32,812 nucleotides of DNA from CAYLRY01 sp964386535. Lineage in GTDB: Bacteria > Chloroflexota > Dehalococcoidia > Dehalococcoidales > UBA3254. The translations under genes were made by a program, and so were the position numbers. The stretch is from assembly GCA_964386535.1 (NCBI GenBank), contig CAYLRY010000035.1, positions 1 through 32,812 of the forward strand, in the 5' to 3' direction. Within the stretch, counting starts at the first letter, position 1. Each line of letters begins with the position of its first letter. The notes beneath the pieces were generated by a model, which worked only from the letters and a program-made list of their open reading frames with translations, ran no database searches and was not told the origin of the DNA. This document shows, in pieces, positions 1-7,977 of the stretch.

Positions 1-40
1 GGAATCTCGTGACTGGAGTTCAGACGTGTGCTCTTCCGAT
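1..40. other. Illumina adapter remnant at contig end (not genomic)
   Basis: Positions 9-40 match from memory 32 bases of the standard Illumina TruSeq read-2 / index-PCR adapter (it begins GTGACTGGAGTTCAG and ends CTCTTCCGAT). The eight bases before it, GGAATCTC, sit where an index barcode would be. This is untrimmed library sequence joined to the true contig start near position 41. Nothing biological should be read into this stretch. Confidence 0.95.
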
Positions 41-49
41 ATTGCTTAA

Positions 50-1081
50 TTATAGCATTTCTTTAAAGTCAACATGCTGAGAGATAAGTTTTTGCAGTAG
101 ATCTATGCGGTGACTATCATCTTTGGTGAGTAACGGGGTCATATCATCTACCTGTTTAGCGGCTGAAAAGGTATCAAAGGGCACCAGCAGCAACGGAATG
201 TTTTTCTCAGAAGCCAGGGTGACGATATTCTGGGCCGGTATAACATTGTTAGTAAGGACTATGCCTGAGGTATTGCTTTCCAGGGCGGCAATGATCATGT
301 CACTGCGATCACCGGAGGTAATAGCTAGCTTGTTTTCTTTTTTAAATAAAGGCAGACGTACGGCTGCATCGCCGGACATAGCTCCTACAAAGACGTGTTT
401 AATCCGTAAACCTAGCCCGCCTTCTCCTGCAATCACCCGTGCCTGCAATCTCTCCGCGACATAGCCGACCGAAACATATGTTAGCTCTTGCTCGAAAGGC
501 ACAACGCCGAGTACTTTGATCCCCATGTCTGTAATGTCCTGGAGGTGTGTATTTTTGTAGTCATCCAGGTTGGTTACTTTATTTACTATTACGCTGAAAT
601 CGACCCCCGAGGTGTCCACATATTTTTTTACGAAGGAAATATCATCGAAAATAGTGCCTTCATCGCCGCTTACTATGAGTATTAATTTGGCATTTAAATG
701 TTTAGCCAGAGATAGGGTATCAAGATGGACTGATACCCCGTAAGTAAGGTCTTTGCCGCCTTCTACCAGAAGTAGCTGATTGTCTGGAGGAAGGTTACGG
801 ACCATTTCCTGTAATTTGGCTTGGGTACCAGCAGCGTCATACATATAACGGAGCTTGGAATGCTCAAATCCTATAGTCATTTCATCCGAACTCTGCTCCA
901 ATCCAAAGATATTGGTTACCAAGGCTGAATCGTAATCCCATAAACGCTTCTTACGATAAATCAACCTATCACCAAAGGGTTTCAGGTAACCCAGCTTAAG
1001 GCTTGAAGCTTTAGCTAGACCAACGATGAAGCTGGTTTTACCGGCTCCTTCACTAATTGAGCCTATAATAAATTTTTTCAT
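50..1081 (-). CDS. BioD/Pta-like P-loop protein with DRTGG domain
   Basis: This 343-residue protein has two parts. Residues 1 to about 200 form a P-loop domain of the dethiobiotin-synthetase/phosphotransacetylase N-terminal type (AAA_26, COG0857), with the nucleotide-binding loop at 7-17 (GSISEGAGKTS). Residues about 205-320 form a DRTGG domain, recognisable by the VGAMSGDAAVR and TSGDRSDM segments. The same pair of domains makes up the N-terminal regulatory half of long Pta enzymes, but the acetyltransferase half is absent, so phosphotransacetylase activity is not expected. The start codon overlaps the stop of the preceding acyl-CoA synthetase gene by one base (TAATG), which suggests translational coupling. 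Context suggests a regulatory or nucleotide-sensing role in acetyl-CoA/acetate metabolism; this is inference. The gene ends only ten bases from the adapter sequence but appears complete. Confidence 0.85.
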   Translation of the reverse strand: MKKFIIGSISEGAGKTSFIVGLAKASSLKLGYLKPFGDRLIYRKKRLWDYDSALVTNIFGLEQSSDEMTIGFEHSKLRYMYDAAGTQAKLQEMVRNLPPDNQLLLVEGGKDLTYGVSVHLDTLSLAKHLNAKLILIVSGDEGTIFDDISFVKKYVDTSGVDFSVIVNKVTNLDDYKNTHLQDITDMGIKVLGVVPFEQELTYVSVGYVAERLQARVIAGEGGLGLRIKHVFVGAMSGDAAVRLPLFKKENKLAITSGDRSDMIIAALESNTSGIVLTNNVIPAQNIVTLASEKNIPLLLVPFDTFSAAKQVDDMTPLLTKDDSHRIDLLQKLISQHVDFKEML

Positions 1082-3204
1082 TATTTTGCCTCCTGAGGTT
1101 TTGAGAGCAAGATTCTGATATCAACCGCCCTCACCCCTTCACCCTGGCTATACACTACAAGAGGGTTAATCTCAATATCAGATATATCTTCACATTTTTG
1201 TAAAATGGTACCTACCCTGATGATAGTATCCGCCACACTATCAATATCTTTACGTTTTTCACCCCTTACACCCAGAAGGAGTGGATAAGAACGAATCTGG
1301 CTGATCATGTTTAGAGTTTCTTTATGACTTACCGGGAAAGCGCGGAAGACTATATCCCGCATAACCTCAACATAAATGCCACCCAGGCCAAACATCACAA
1401 TAGGGCCAAAGGCATGATCCCGGCGGGCGCCGACTATAGTTTCAATCTCAGACTTGACCATTTCATCAACTTCTACGCCTTCAATCATAGCCTCCGGATT
1501 ATAAGCTCTGGTGTTATGCATAATGGCTTCATAGGCGTCCATTAATTCTTTGCGATCATCCAGATCCAGGGCTACACCGCCGGCATCGCTCTTGTGGATA
1601 ATGTCCTTGGAAACAATCTTCATTACTACAGGATAGCCGATTTCCTCGGCATACCGGATAGCTTCCTCCAGATTATGGGCAATACGGCTTTTAGGGATGG
1701 GGATCCCGGCGATATCCATAATAGCCTGGGCTTCCGAAGCCAGTAGGAAAGTACGGTTATCAGCCCTTACCTGCCGGATCACAGCATTAAGCTTGTCTCC
1801 ATCCATGTCCACATTCTGAACAGGTTCAACAGGACTATTCCTAGTGCGATAATAGGTATACATGGCACCCAATAAAGACACGGCCTCGTAAACATCCTCG
1901 AAAGCCGGAATATCACTCTTGTGGAAAGACTGAATGGCATCAGCGATTTTGGCTCCACCAAAAAGGGAAAAAACCAGGGGTTTGGTCTTATGATACTCTG
2001 GGTACAATTTTTCCACTATTTGGCTGAATCCCTCTGGATCAAAGACTGCTGTCTGACAGGCCAGGCAGATGACTGAATGGACTGATTTATTATTTAATGC
2101 CGCAGTCAGGGCATTTTCATAGATAGCTGCAGAAGCTTGCCCGGAAAGATCGATGGGATTCTTCAAAGAGCCGAATGGTGGAATTACATTGGCGAACGTG
2201 GTGGTCAGATTTTGTATGTTATCATAAAGGTTAACATTATATTTTTCGCAAGCATCGGCAGCCATAACACCAATGCCGCCACCGTTGGTCAGAATAACGG
2301 TGTTTTCACCCCTGGGTGCCGGAATATTGGCCAGAAAATGGCACCAATCAAGGGCATCCTGGATATTTTCAGAACGTATAACGCCGCACTGACGGATTAT
2401 ATCATCGAAAACTTTGTCTTCGCCAGCCAGCGAACTGGTATGAGAAGCCGCCGCCATGGCTCCCCGGCGGGATCTTCCTGACTTAATAACAATGACCGGC
2501 TTTTTTAAGGTCGCTTCTTTTAGCGTTTGCACTAGTCGTTCGCCATTAACCACACCTTCAATATACATTAAAATAATACGGGTCTGCTCCTGGTCTATAA
2601 GGTATTCAAGAAGGTCAGATTCATCCACATCGGATTTATTGCCTACGGAAATAATGGCTGAAATTCCGATATTTTCAGTGACTGTTTTACCCATCATGCC
2701 GATGCCGATAGCGCCGCTCTGGGTAATAACGCCCACATGTCCTGGGCGGACATTACTGGGGCCGAAAGTTGCATTTAATGACGCTATGGATGAATAAACT
2801 CCAAAAATATTGGGGCCTAAAATCCGCATACCGTGTTCATGCGCCTGAGCAACAATTCTTTTTTCTTCAGCGGAATTACCTATTTCTGAAAATCCGGAAG
2901 CAATTATAACTCCGAATTTAACTCCCTTGGCAGTGCAATCTTTAATCGAATTAAAAACATGTTTAGCTGGTATTACAATACAGGCTATATCTACCTCGCC
3001 TTCGATGTCTGCGAGGCTTTTATAGGTCTTAAAACCCAGAATTTCCCCCCCCTCAGGATTTACAGGATACACCCTGCCCTTATATCCTGAAAGCGAAATG
3101 TTTTCAACAAATTTATAACCTATTTTGCTTTTATCACGAGAGGCACCGATAACGGCTACACCTCTGGGTTCGAATAAATATTTTATATCTGGGCTATTGT
3201 ACAT
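1081..3204 (-). CDS. Acetate--CoA ligase (ADP-forming), fused alpha-beta chain
   Basis: ADP-forming acyl-CoA synthetase, which converts acetyl-CoA (or another acyl-CoA) + ADP + Pi to the acid + ATP + CoA. It is a common ATP-yielding last step of fermentation in archaea and some bacteria. Domain order is CoA-binding Rossmann domain (about 8-140), succinyl-CoA-ligase-like domains (about 150-460) and C-terminal ATP-grasp domain (about 480-707, with KIVSKDIIHKSDAGGV and EINPLVV). The phosphorylatable His is at residue 255 (SHTSSLAG), close to the known position in the archaeal enzyme, and the ATP-grasp motifs look intact, so it should be active. The open frame extends upstream to 3315, but I place the start at 3204: a GAGG ribosome site precedes it, homology begins there (SPDIKYLFEPRGVAVIG), and the longer start would overlap the upstream gene by 122 bases. 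The remaining overlap is 11 bases. Substrate specificity cannot be read from sequence. Confidence 0.92.
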   Translation of the reverse strand: MYNSPDIKYLFEPRGVAVIGASRDKSKIGYKFVENISLSGYKGRVYPVNPEGGEILGFKTYKSLADIEGEVDIACIVIPAKHVFNSIKDCTAKGVKFGVIIASGFSEIGNSAEEKRIVAQAHEHGMRILGPNIFGVYSSIASLNATFGPSNVRPGHVGVITQSGAIGIGMMGKTVTENIGISAIISVGNKSDVDESDLLEYLIDQEQTRIILMYIEGVVNGERLVQTLKEATLKKPVIVIKSGRSRRGAMAAASHTSSLAGEDKVFDDIIRQCGVIRSENIQDALDWCHFLANIPAPRGENTVILTNGGGIGVMAADACEKYNVNLYDNIQNLTTTFANVIPPFGSLKNPIDLSGQASAAIYENALTAALNNKSVHSVICLACQTAVFDPEGFSQIVEKLYPEYHKTKPLVFSLFGGAKIADAIQSFHKSDIPAFEDVYEAVSLLGAMYTYYRTRNSPVEPVQNVDMDGDKLNAVIRQVRADNRTFLLASEAQAIMDIAGIPIPKSRIAHNLEEAIRYAEEIGYPVVMKIVSKDIIHKSDAGGVALDLDDRKELMDAYEAIMHNTRAYNPEAMIEGVEVDEMVKSEIETIVGARRDHAFGPIVMFGLGGIYVEVMRDIVFRAFPVSHKETLNMISQIRSYPLLLGVRGEKRKDIDSVADTIIRVGTILQKCEDISDIEINPLVVYSQGEGVRAVDIRILLSKPQEAK

Positions 3205-5107
3205 GACTTGTTGCCTCACTAAAAGCCATCTTAAGTTCGTAAACTTGCTCCTCAACTCTCTTATCAATAATGAAACCCATTTTTTCGAAGAGATGGAGCA
3301 TAGGCTGGTTTTCAACCAGGACTTCAGCCGAGAACCCTAAAAGGCCCTGCCGCTTAGCCAGCAGTGTCAGATAAGAGAGCAACTCGCTGCCGATGCCCTG
3401 ATTTTGAAAATCGTCTCTGACTACAAAGGCTACTTCTGCCGTATGGGTATTAGGTTCAATAGCATACTGGCCCATTCCAGCCATGATTTCCTTATTATCT
3501 TGCTTGAGGATGGCTGCGATTTCAACCTCTCTGTTGTAATCAATGGCCACAAACTCCTGCAATCGCTCATGAGGGATATCTTTGCGGCGGGAAATAAAGC
3601 GGCGGTATAGACTGTTATCCGAAAGAGCATAAAACAGGTCTTTTAATAAAGGTTCATCGCTGATTTTAATAGGCCGGAGAAATATTTCTAGACCGGCTTT
3701 GGTAGTCCGGTAGGTTTCCAACTCTTTGGGGTATTCGCCGGCTTTGCCGGCAATAAAGGCCTGGTCTTTATAAATCAAGTTCAGTTTTTTAGCTTCCTGG
3801 ATCAAATCACGTCTGAATTTGGGATGAGCAATGGAAATTAGCTCCATGGCTCGTTCACGAATATTTTTCCCATGGAGATAGGCGATGCCATACTCTGTAA
3901 CTACATAGTGAACATCTCCGCGGTTAAGAGTAACGCCTGAACCTTCTTTCAGGAAGGGTACAATACGGGAAATGGTCCCATTGCTGGCTGTGGAAGGCAG
4001 GGCCAGTATAGTCTTACCGCGTCGGGCTAACACCGCTCCACGCATAAAATTGGCCTGCCCGCCCATGCCGCTATAAAAGGTTTTGCCAAGTGATTCAGCA
4101 GTGGACTGCCCAGTCAGGTCTACCTCCAGGGCGGTATTTATGGCTGTCATAGACTCGTGCTGGGCTATAATTAACGGGTTATTGGTATAATCAATAGTCT
4201 TAAATTCTATTGAGGGATTATCGTTAATAAAATCATAAGTTTCTTTTTTCCCCATACAAAAAGCAGTGACGGTTTTACCGCGGTCTATGCTTTTTTGAGA
4301 ATTATCGATGACGCCCATCTTCATCAGTTCTGCAATGCCGTCAGTAAAAAGTTCAGTGTGTATTCCCAGATGCTTCTTGTTAGCCAGGTTAATCAGAATG
4401 GAGTTGGGTACGCTGCCGTAACCTACCTGGATTGTGTCTCCATCCTGAACCAGGCGAGAGACATATCTTCCGATATCCAGGTTAACCTGGGCATGGGTAT
4501 CTTCATCATAATTGTATTCCAATATCGGTTCATCGTGAGGCACCAAATAATTAACCTGGTCTACATGGATAAAACCATCTCCATGAGTACGCGGCATTTG
4601 AGAATTTACCTGAGCTATGACCAGAGAAGCCTGCTCTACGGCAGCTTTCACAATATCCACGCTGACACCCAGGCTCATATAACCGTGATCATCCGGCAGG
4701 GAAGTTTGAATGAGTGCAACATCGATAGGGACGTATTTTCGGGCAAACAGATCAGGTACCTCGGATAGAAATACCGGGGTATAATCCGCCAAACCCTGAT
4801 TGACAGCACCGCGGGTACTATTTCCAATAAAGAAAGAGTTGTGGCGGAAATTATATTTAAACCGCTCTTCAGTGTAAGGGGCCAGTCCCATTGTCCAGAT
4901 ATGAATTACTTCAGCATCAAAAAAAGCTTTGGGATAGGATTCTACATACTTAACCAGAGCGCTTACCAGATATTGCGGTTCACCGCAAGCAGAAGCGATA
5001 AAAATCCTATCACCACGATGGATGTGGCTGAATATCATATCTTCAGAGGCGAATTTATCAGGGGTGCGTTTTTTTATATTATCAAGCGGGTTGAGCTTAT
5101 CAGGCAC
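3194..5107 (-). CDS. Acetyl-CoA hydrolase/CoA-transferase fused to GNAT domain
   Basis: A 637-residue two-domain protein. Residues 1 to about 460 are a class I CoA-transferase of the acetyl-CoA hydrolase/4-hydroxybutyrate CoA-transferase family, with the catalytic Glu expected at 252 (GIHTELFTDGIAE) and the GMGGQANFMRGA and TEYGIAYLHGKNIRERA motifs. Residues about 473-637 are a GNAT N-acetyltransferase with the acetyl-CoA loop at 568-573 (QNQGIG). This GNAT most resembles the one at the C terminus of PatZ/Pat protein-lysine acetyltransferases (SDEPLLKDLFYALS, LVENQPMLHLFEKMGF). Unfused CoA-transferases are about 430-450 residues, so the fusion is clear. Translation starts at GTG 5107 behind a GAGGG site; the stop lies inside the start region of the synthetase gene. 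First gene of a three-gene operon with the promoter at 5137-5165. CoA acceptor and acetylation target are unknown. Confidence 0.9.
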   Translation of the reverse strand: MPDKLNPLDNIKKRTPDKFASEDMIFSHIHRGDRIFIASACGEPQYLVSALVKYVESYPKAFFDAEVIHIWTMGLAPYTEERFKYNFRHNSFFIGNSTRGAVNQGLADYTPVFLSEVPDLFARKYVPIDVALIQTSLPDDHGYMSLGVSVDIVKAAVEQASLVIAQVNSQMPRTHGDGFIHVDQVNYLVPHDEPILEYNYDEDTHAQVNLDIGRYVSRLVQDGDTIQVGYGSVPNSILINLANKKHLGIHTELFTDGIAELMKMGVIDNSQKSIDRGKTVTAFCMGKKETYDFINDNPSIEFKTIDYTNNPLIIAQHESMTAINTALEVDLTGQSTAESLGKTFYSGMGGQANFMRGAVLARRGKTILALPSTASNGTISRIVPFLKEGSGVTLNRGDVHYVVTEYGIAYLHGKNIRERAMELISIAHPKFRRDLIQEAKKLNLIYKDQAFIAGKAGEYPKELETYRTTKAGLEIFLRPIKISDEPLLKDLFYALSDNSLYRRFISRRKDIPHERLQEFVAIDYNREVEIAAILKQDNKEIMAGMGQYAIEPNTHTAEVAFVVRDDFQNQGIGSELLSYLTLLAKRQGLLGFSAEVLVENQPMLHLFEKMGFIIDKRVEEQVYELKMAFSEATSHVQ

Positions 5108-5136
5108 AATTACCCTCGATCTTTTTATCCTTGCTT

Positions 5137-5165
5137 ATTGTACAGCATGGTCTTTTAAAAGTGAA
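5137..5165 (-). promoter_or_regulatory. Predicted sigma-70-type promoter of the acetyl-CoA operon
   Basis: On the minus strand TTCACT (5165-5160), a 17-base spacer and TACAAT (5142-5137) form a good housekeeping promoter about 30 bases upstream of the GTG start at 5107. It is a pattern match only. Confidence 0.5.
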
Positions 5166-5214
5166 TTTTATCACGTATAAGATGATCATTTTTGGTAAGT
5201 GAGCATCGACTATT

Positions 5215-5826
5215 TTAGAATTCCTGTCTTCCTTCAAGGGCGCGGCTTAAGGTAATATCGTCAGCATATTCCAGTTCAGTACCAAAGGGCAAGCCTCTGG
5301 CCAGACGGGTGACTCTAATACCCCGGGGTGAAATCAGACGCTGTAAGTACATAGCAGTCTGTTCTCCCTCAAGGTTGGTATTAGTAGCTAGTATAACTTC
5401 GGTAACCTGGCCTGCTTGCAGACGCTCCACCAGATCCTTGATTCTTAAGTCATCCGGGCCTATGCCATCACCAGGAGAGAGAGCTCCATGTAAAACGTGA
5501 TATAATCCATTATATTTTTGCGTGTGCTCCAGCGCCAGAATATCCTGGGGTAACTCTACAATACAAATTTTGGTACGGTCACGCGAATCACTGCTGCATA
5601 TCTGACAGACTTCCGTCTCAGAAATATTCAGGCAAACAGAACACAGGCGAGTTTTTTGCTTAACCTGTAGAATGGCTTCTGCCAGGGCCTGATTCTCGTC
5701 ATTACCGGCACGCAACAAATGATAGGCAATACGTTGGGCGCTCTTGGGACCTATTCCAGGAAGTTTATTAAATTCCTGGATCAGTTTGGATACTGCTTCT
5801 GTGGTGGGTACAGGTTGCCGACTCAA
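5215..5826 (-). CDS. recR: Recombination mediator protein RecR
   Basis: RecR acts with RecF and RecO to load RecA onto gapped DNA in recombinational repair. The 203-residue length is standard. A helix-hairpin-helix lies at about 18-40 (KLPGIGPKSAQRIAYHLLR), a C4 zinc finger uses Cys62, Cys65, Cys74 and Cys77, and a Toprim domain spans about 85-180 (IVELPQDILALE and ATNTNLEGEQTAMYL). The start is TTG at 5826, supported by an AAGGAG ribosome site seven bases upstream and by the N-terminal alignment (VSKLIQEFNKLPGIG). It is the last gene of dnaX-ybaB-recR, 29 bases after ybaB. The arrangement is common across bacteria, and co-transcription from the dnaX promoter is expected. Confidence 0.97.
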   Translation of the reverse strand: MSRQPVPTTEAVSKLIQEFNKLPGIGPKSAQRIAYHLLRAGNDENQALAEAILQVKQKTRLCSVCLNISETEVCQICSSDSRDRTKICIVELPQDILALEHTQKYNGLYHVLHGALSPGDGIGPDDLRIKDLVERLQAGQVTEVILATNTNLEGEQTAMYLQRLISPRGIRVTRLARGLPFGTELEYADDITLSRALEGRQEF

Positions 5827-5855
5827 CTTAAATCTCCTTAAAATCTCCTTGAATA

Positions 5856-6161
5856 TTACATCAATCCGGGAATCTTGAATCCGCCGGTGATTCCTCCAAG
5901 CTGTTTGGAGGCAGCATCCTGAGATTTGGTTATAGCTTCAGTAACAGCAGTCAATACCAGGTCCTCAAGCATCTCAACATCTTCAGGATTGACTACTTCT
6001 TTAGCTATTTTAATCGACTTAACTCTTTGCTGCCCATCTACAGTAACCCTTACTGCGCCACCACCGGAACTGACTTCTAGAGTCAAATTAGCCAGTTCTT
6101 CCTGAGCTTTAGCTAACCTGGCTTGCAGTTGTTGGGCCTGCTGTATCAAGTGTTTGTTCAT
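5856..6161 (-). CDS. ybaB: Nucleoid-associated protein, YbaB/EbfC family
   Basis: A 101-residue DNA-binding protein of the YbaB/EbfC family, which forms dimers that bind DNA and help compact the nucleoid. The N-terminal half is a charged helix (QQAQQLQARLAKAQEELANL). It is followed by the family's beta-sheet segment (VSSGGGAVRVTVDGQQRVKSIKI) and the C-terminal helix ending in GGFKIPGLM, a common family ending. The ATG overlaps the dnaX stop codon (ATGA, four bases), and a GGAGG ribosome site lies within the end of dnaX, so translation is probably coupled to dnaX. Length and context agree with the family. Confidence 0.95.
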   Translation of the reverse strand: MNKHLIQQAQQLQARLAKAQEELANLTLEVSSGGGAVRVTVDGQQRVKSIKIAKEVVNPEDVEMLEDLVLTAVTEAITKSQDAASKQLGGITGGFKIPGLM

Positions 6162-7777
6162 TTTTCCTCCACACTGGTAATTTGAGCCCCGATTTTCAGA
6201 GCTTTGTTTACCAGGATATCTTTTTTAGGGTCATAAATACAGCTTATCTGGCAGGGATGTCCTAAATAATTACTGATGATTTGTTCTGCAATACGTTTGT
6301 TTTCGGGCTTTTCCATATTTTCTTTATGAATCTTAAAGCTGAAAGAGAGGACAACCACATCACCTTCTATGGAAACCGGACGGCTGCCGCTTTTAAGATA
6401 CGCTGCAGCGCTGGAGCGTTTAAGACCTGCATCGGCAGAATCAATAACCTGCTTCCAGTTCAAACGTAAACGTTCTATATCACTACTGAGAGTAGGTGCT
6501 GAGGCCGGTGTATCAAATTTCACCTGAGCGGCAGCCACAGAGGCTACCTGCGGCTGAACAGCAGGGGTAACATCCTGAGATGAAGATACTTCAATAACAG
6601 TTTTTTTAGCTTGAGGAGGAGCGGTCATACTGGCAGTTCCGGCCTTAATAGCCGGAGAGATTACTTTTTCAGTCATATTAGTGCTGGACGTAGTTTTTTC
6701 TTGAGACAAATAACATTCAACCAGCGCCAGTTCATAAGGCAGTGTAGAACTATCGTTATTCCCAATCTCAATTTGGCCGAACAGCTTAATAGCAGTCAAT
6801 ATTTGAATCAATGAGGTTTTTTCAGACAGTTCTTTAAATTCACGGATATCGTCTGAAGTCAGGTCTATGACTTCAGGGGTTCCCGTTTTGATCAGAAGCA
6901 AGCTCCGGAGAGCATCCACCAGTTCACGGTTGAATTGATGCAAATCCAATCCGTCATTGTTGACGCTATTAAGAACAGCCATAGCTCTGGAAATATCGTT
7001 GGTTACAATATATTTCAGGATCTCTCGAGCCCGGTAGTCTCCGGTGATACCCAGCAGAGCTTGTACCTGAGAGAATTCGATTTTATTTCCATAGTAGGTG
7101 GTCAGTTGCTCCAGTAAATTATAGGCATCTCTCAGGCTGCCGGTGGAGCTACGTGCAATCAAATTGAGGGATTGCGGTTCAATAGTGATCTTTTCGGCAG
7201 CACAGACCTGGATCAATTTAGATACTACATCCGCCCGGGCCAGCCGGTGAAAATCAAAATGCTGGCAACGTGAAAGAATGGTGGGCAGCACTTTATGAGC
7301 TTCGGTGGTGGCCAGAATAAAAACGACATGAGGTGGAGGCTCTTCCAGGGTTTTTAGAAGGGCATTGGAGGCATCTTTACTCAGCATGTGAAATTCATCG
7401 ATAATATAAACTTTCCGGCGAGCCTGGGAAGGGGCATAGTTGACCTTTTCACGCAGGTCGCGAATATCATCAATGCCGCGGTTACTGGCAGCATCAATTT
7501 CAATCACATCCATGGCACGGTCTTCGGTAATCGCCAGGCACATATCACATTGGTTGCAAGGTTCGCCTTTTCCGTTATTACCCAGACAGTTGACCGCTTT
7601 AGCCAGAATACGAGCGGTACTGGTTTTCCCTGTTCCACGGGGACCGCAAAAAAGATAAGCATGAGAAATAGTACCGGTTTTCAGGGCATTAAGCAACGTC
7701 TGAGTAACATGGGGCTGACCCACAAGCTCAGATAAAGTCTGTGAACGCCATTTCCGGTATAATACCTGTGAAGACAT
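6158..7777 (-). CDS. dnaX: DNA polymerase III subunit gamma/tau
   Basis: Clamp-loader ATPase of the replicative polymerase. Residues 1 to about 230 are the AAA+ module: Walker A at 45-52 (GPRGTGKT), zinc-binding Cys64, Cys74, Cys77 and Cys80, Walker B DEFH at 127-130 (most homologues have DEVH), and the SRC arginine-finger motif at 169-171. Domain III follows to about 360. A low-complexity Ala/Thr/Pro/Val linker lies at about 370-430. A C-terminal segment (about 435-539, beginning near LRLNWKQVI) is of the type that contacts the polymerase in tau. At 539 residues it is typical of tau; no run of A or T suggesting programmed frameshifting to gamma was noticed. The start is ATG 7777 behind a weak GAG-type ribosome site. 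It heads dnaX-ybaB-recR. Confidence 0.96.
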   Translation of the reverse strand: MSSQVLYRKWRSQTLSELVGQPHVTQTLLNALKTGTISHAYLFCGPRGTGKTSTARILAKAVNCLGNNGKGEPCNQCDMCLAITEDRAMDVIEIDAASNRGIDDIRDLREKVNYAPSQARRKVYIIDEFHMLSKDASNALLKTLEEPPPHVVFILATTEAHKVLPTILSRCQHFDFHRLARADVVSKLIQVCAAEKITIEPQSLNLIARSSTGSLRDAYNLLEQLTTYYGNKIEFSQVQALLGITGDYRAREILKYIVTNDISRAMAVLNSVNNDGLDLHQFNRELVDALRSLLLIKTGTPEVIDLTSDDIREFKELSEKTSLIQILTAIKLFGQIEIGNNDSSTLPYELALVECYLSQEKTTSSTNMTEKVISPAIKAGTASMTAPPQAKKTVIEVSSSQDVTPAVQPQVASVAAAQVKFDTPASAPTLSSDIERLRLNWKQVIDSADAGLKRSSAAAYLKSGSRPVSIEGDVVVLSFSFKIHKENMEKPENKRIAEQIISNYLGHPCQISCIYDPKKDILVNKALKIGAQITSVEEK

Positions 7778-7790
7778 TTGATTACACTCT

Positions 7791-7819
7791 ATTATACTAT
7801 ATCCTGTAGGCTTTCCAAA
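7791..7819 (-). promoter_or_regulatory. Predicted promoter of dnaX-ybaB-recR
   Basis: On the minus strand TTTGGA (7819-7814), a 17-base spacer and a perfect TATAAT (7796-7791). The -10 box ends only 13 bases before the dnaX ATG, so the predicted transcript has a leader of roughly 6-8 bases and would be nearly leaderless. Confidence 0.5.
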
Positions 7820-7977
7820 GGGAATGGTTTAACAAGCTTTTTTCCGAGTTTTAAACTAAGACTAAAAGTTAAATCTCAAAGATCGAAAGTAAAACATAAC
7901 AACTATACACTTAGCTCAGCCTTAATCATGAAAACTATATAATCATTGGAAGATATTGTGATACAGGGAAAGAAAAA

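Noticed and set aside
2137..2797. Plus-strand frames of about 114 codons opposite the acyl-CoA synthetase
   Set aside because: Antisense shadow of a well-conserved gene; no ribosome site and no recognisable protein.
3205..3315. N-terminal extension of the acyl-CoA synthetase (start at 3315)
   Set aside because: It would overlap the CoA-transferase-GNAT gene by 122 bases, lacks family homology, and ATG 3204 has a proper GAGG ribosome site.
7388..7735. Long open frames on the plus strand opposite dnaX
   Set aside because: They are shadows of the dnaX codon pattern; the minus-strand frame carries all conserved motifs.
7778..7977. 4.5S signal recognition RNA next to dnaX
   Set aside because: This RNA is sometimes encoded near dnaX, but the conserved GGAAG/GCA hairpin pattern and GC-rich stem are absent here.
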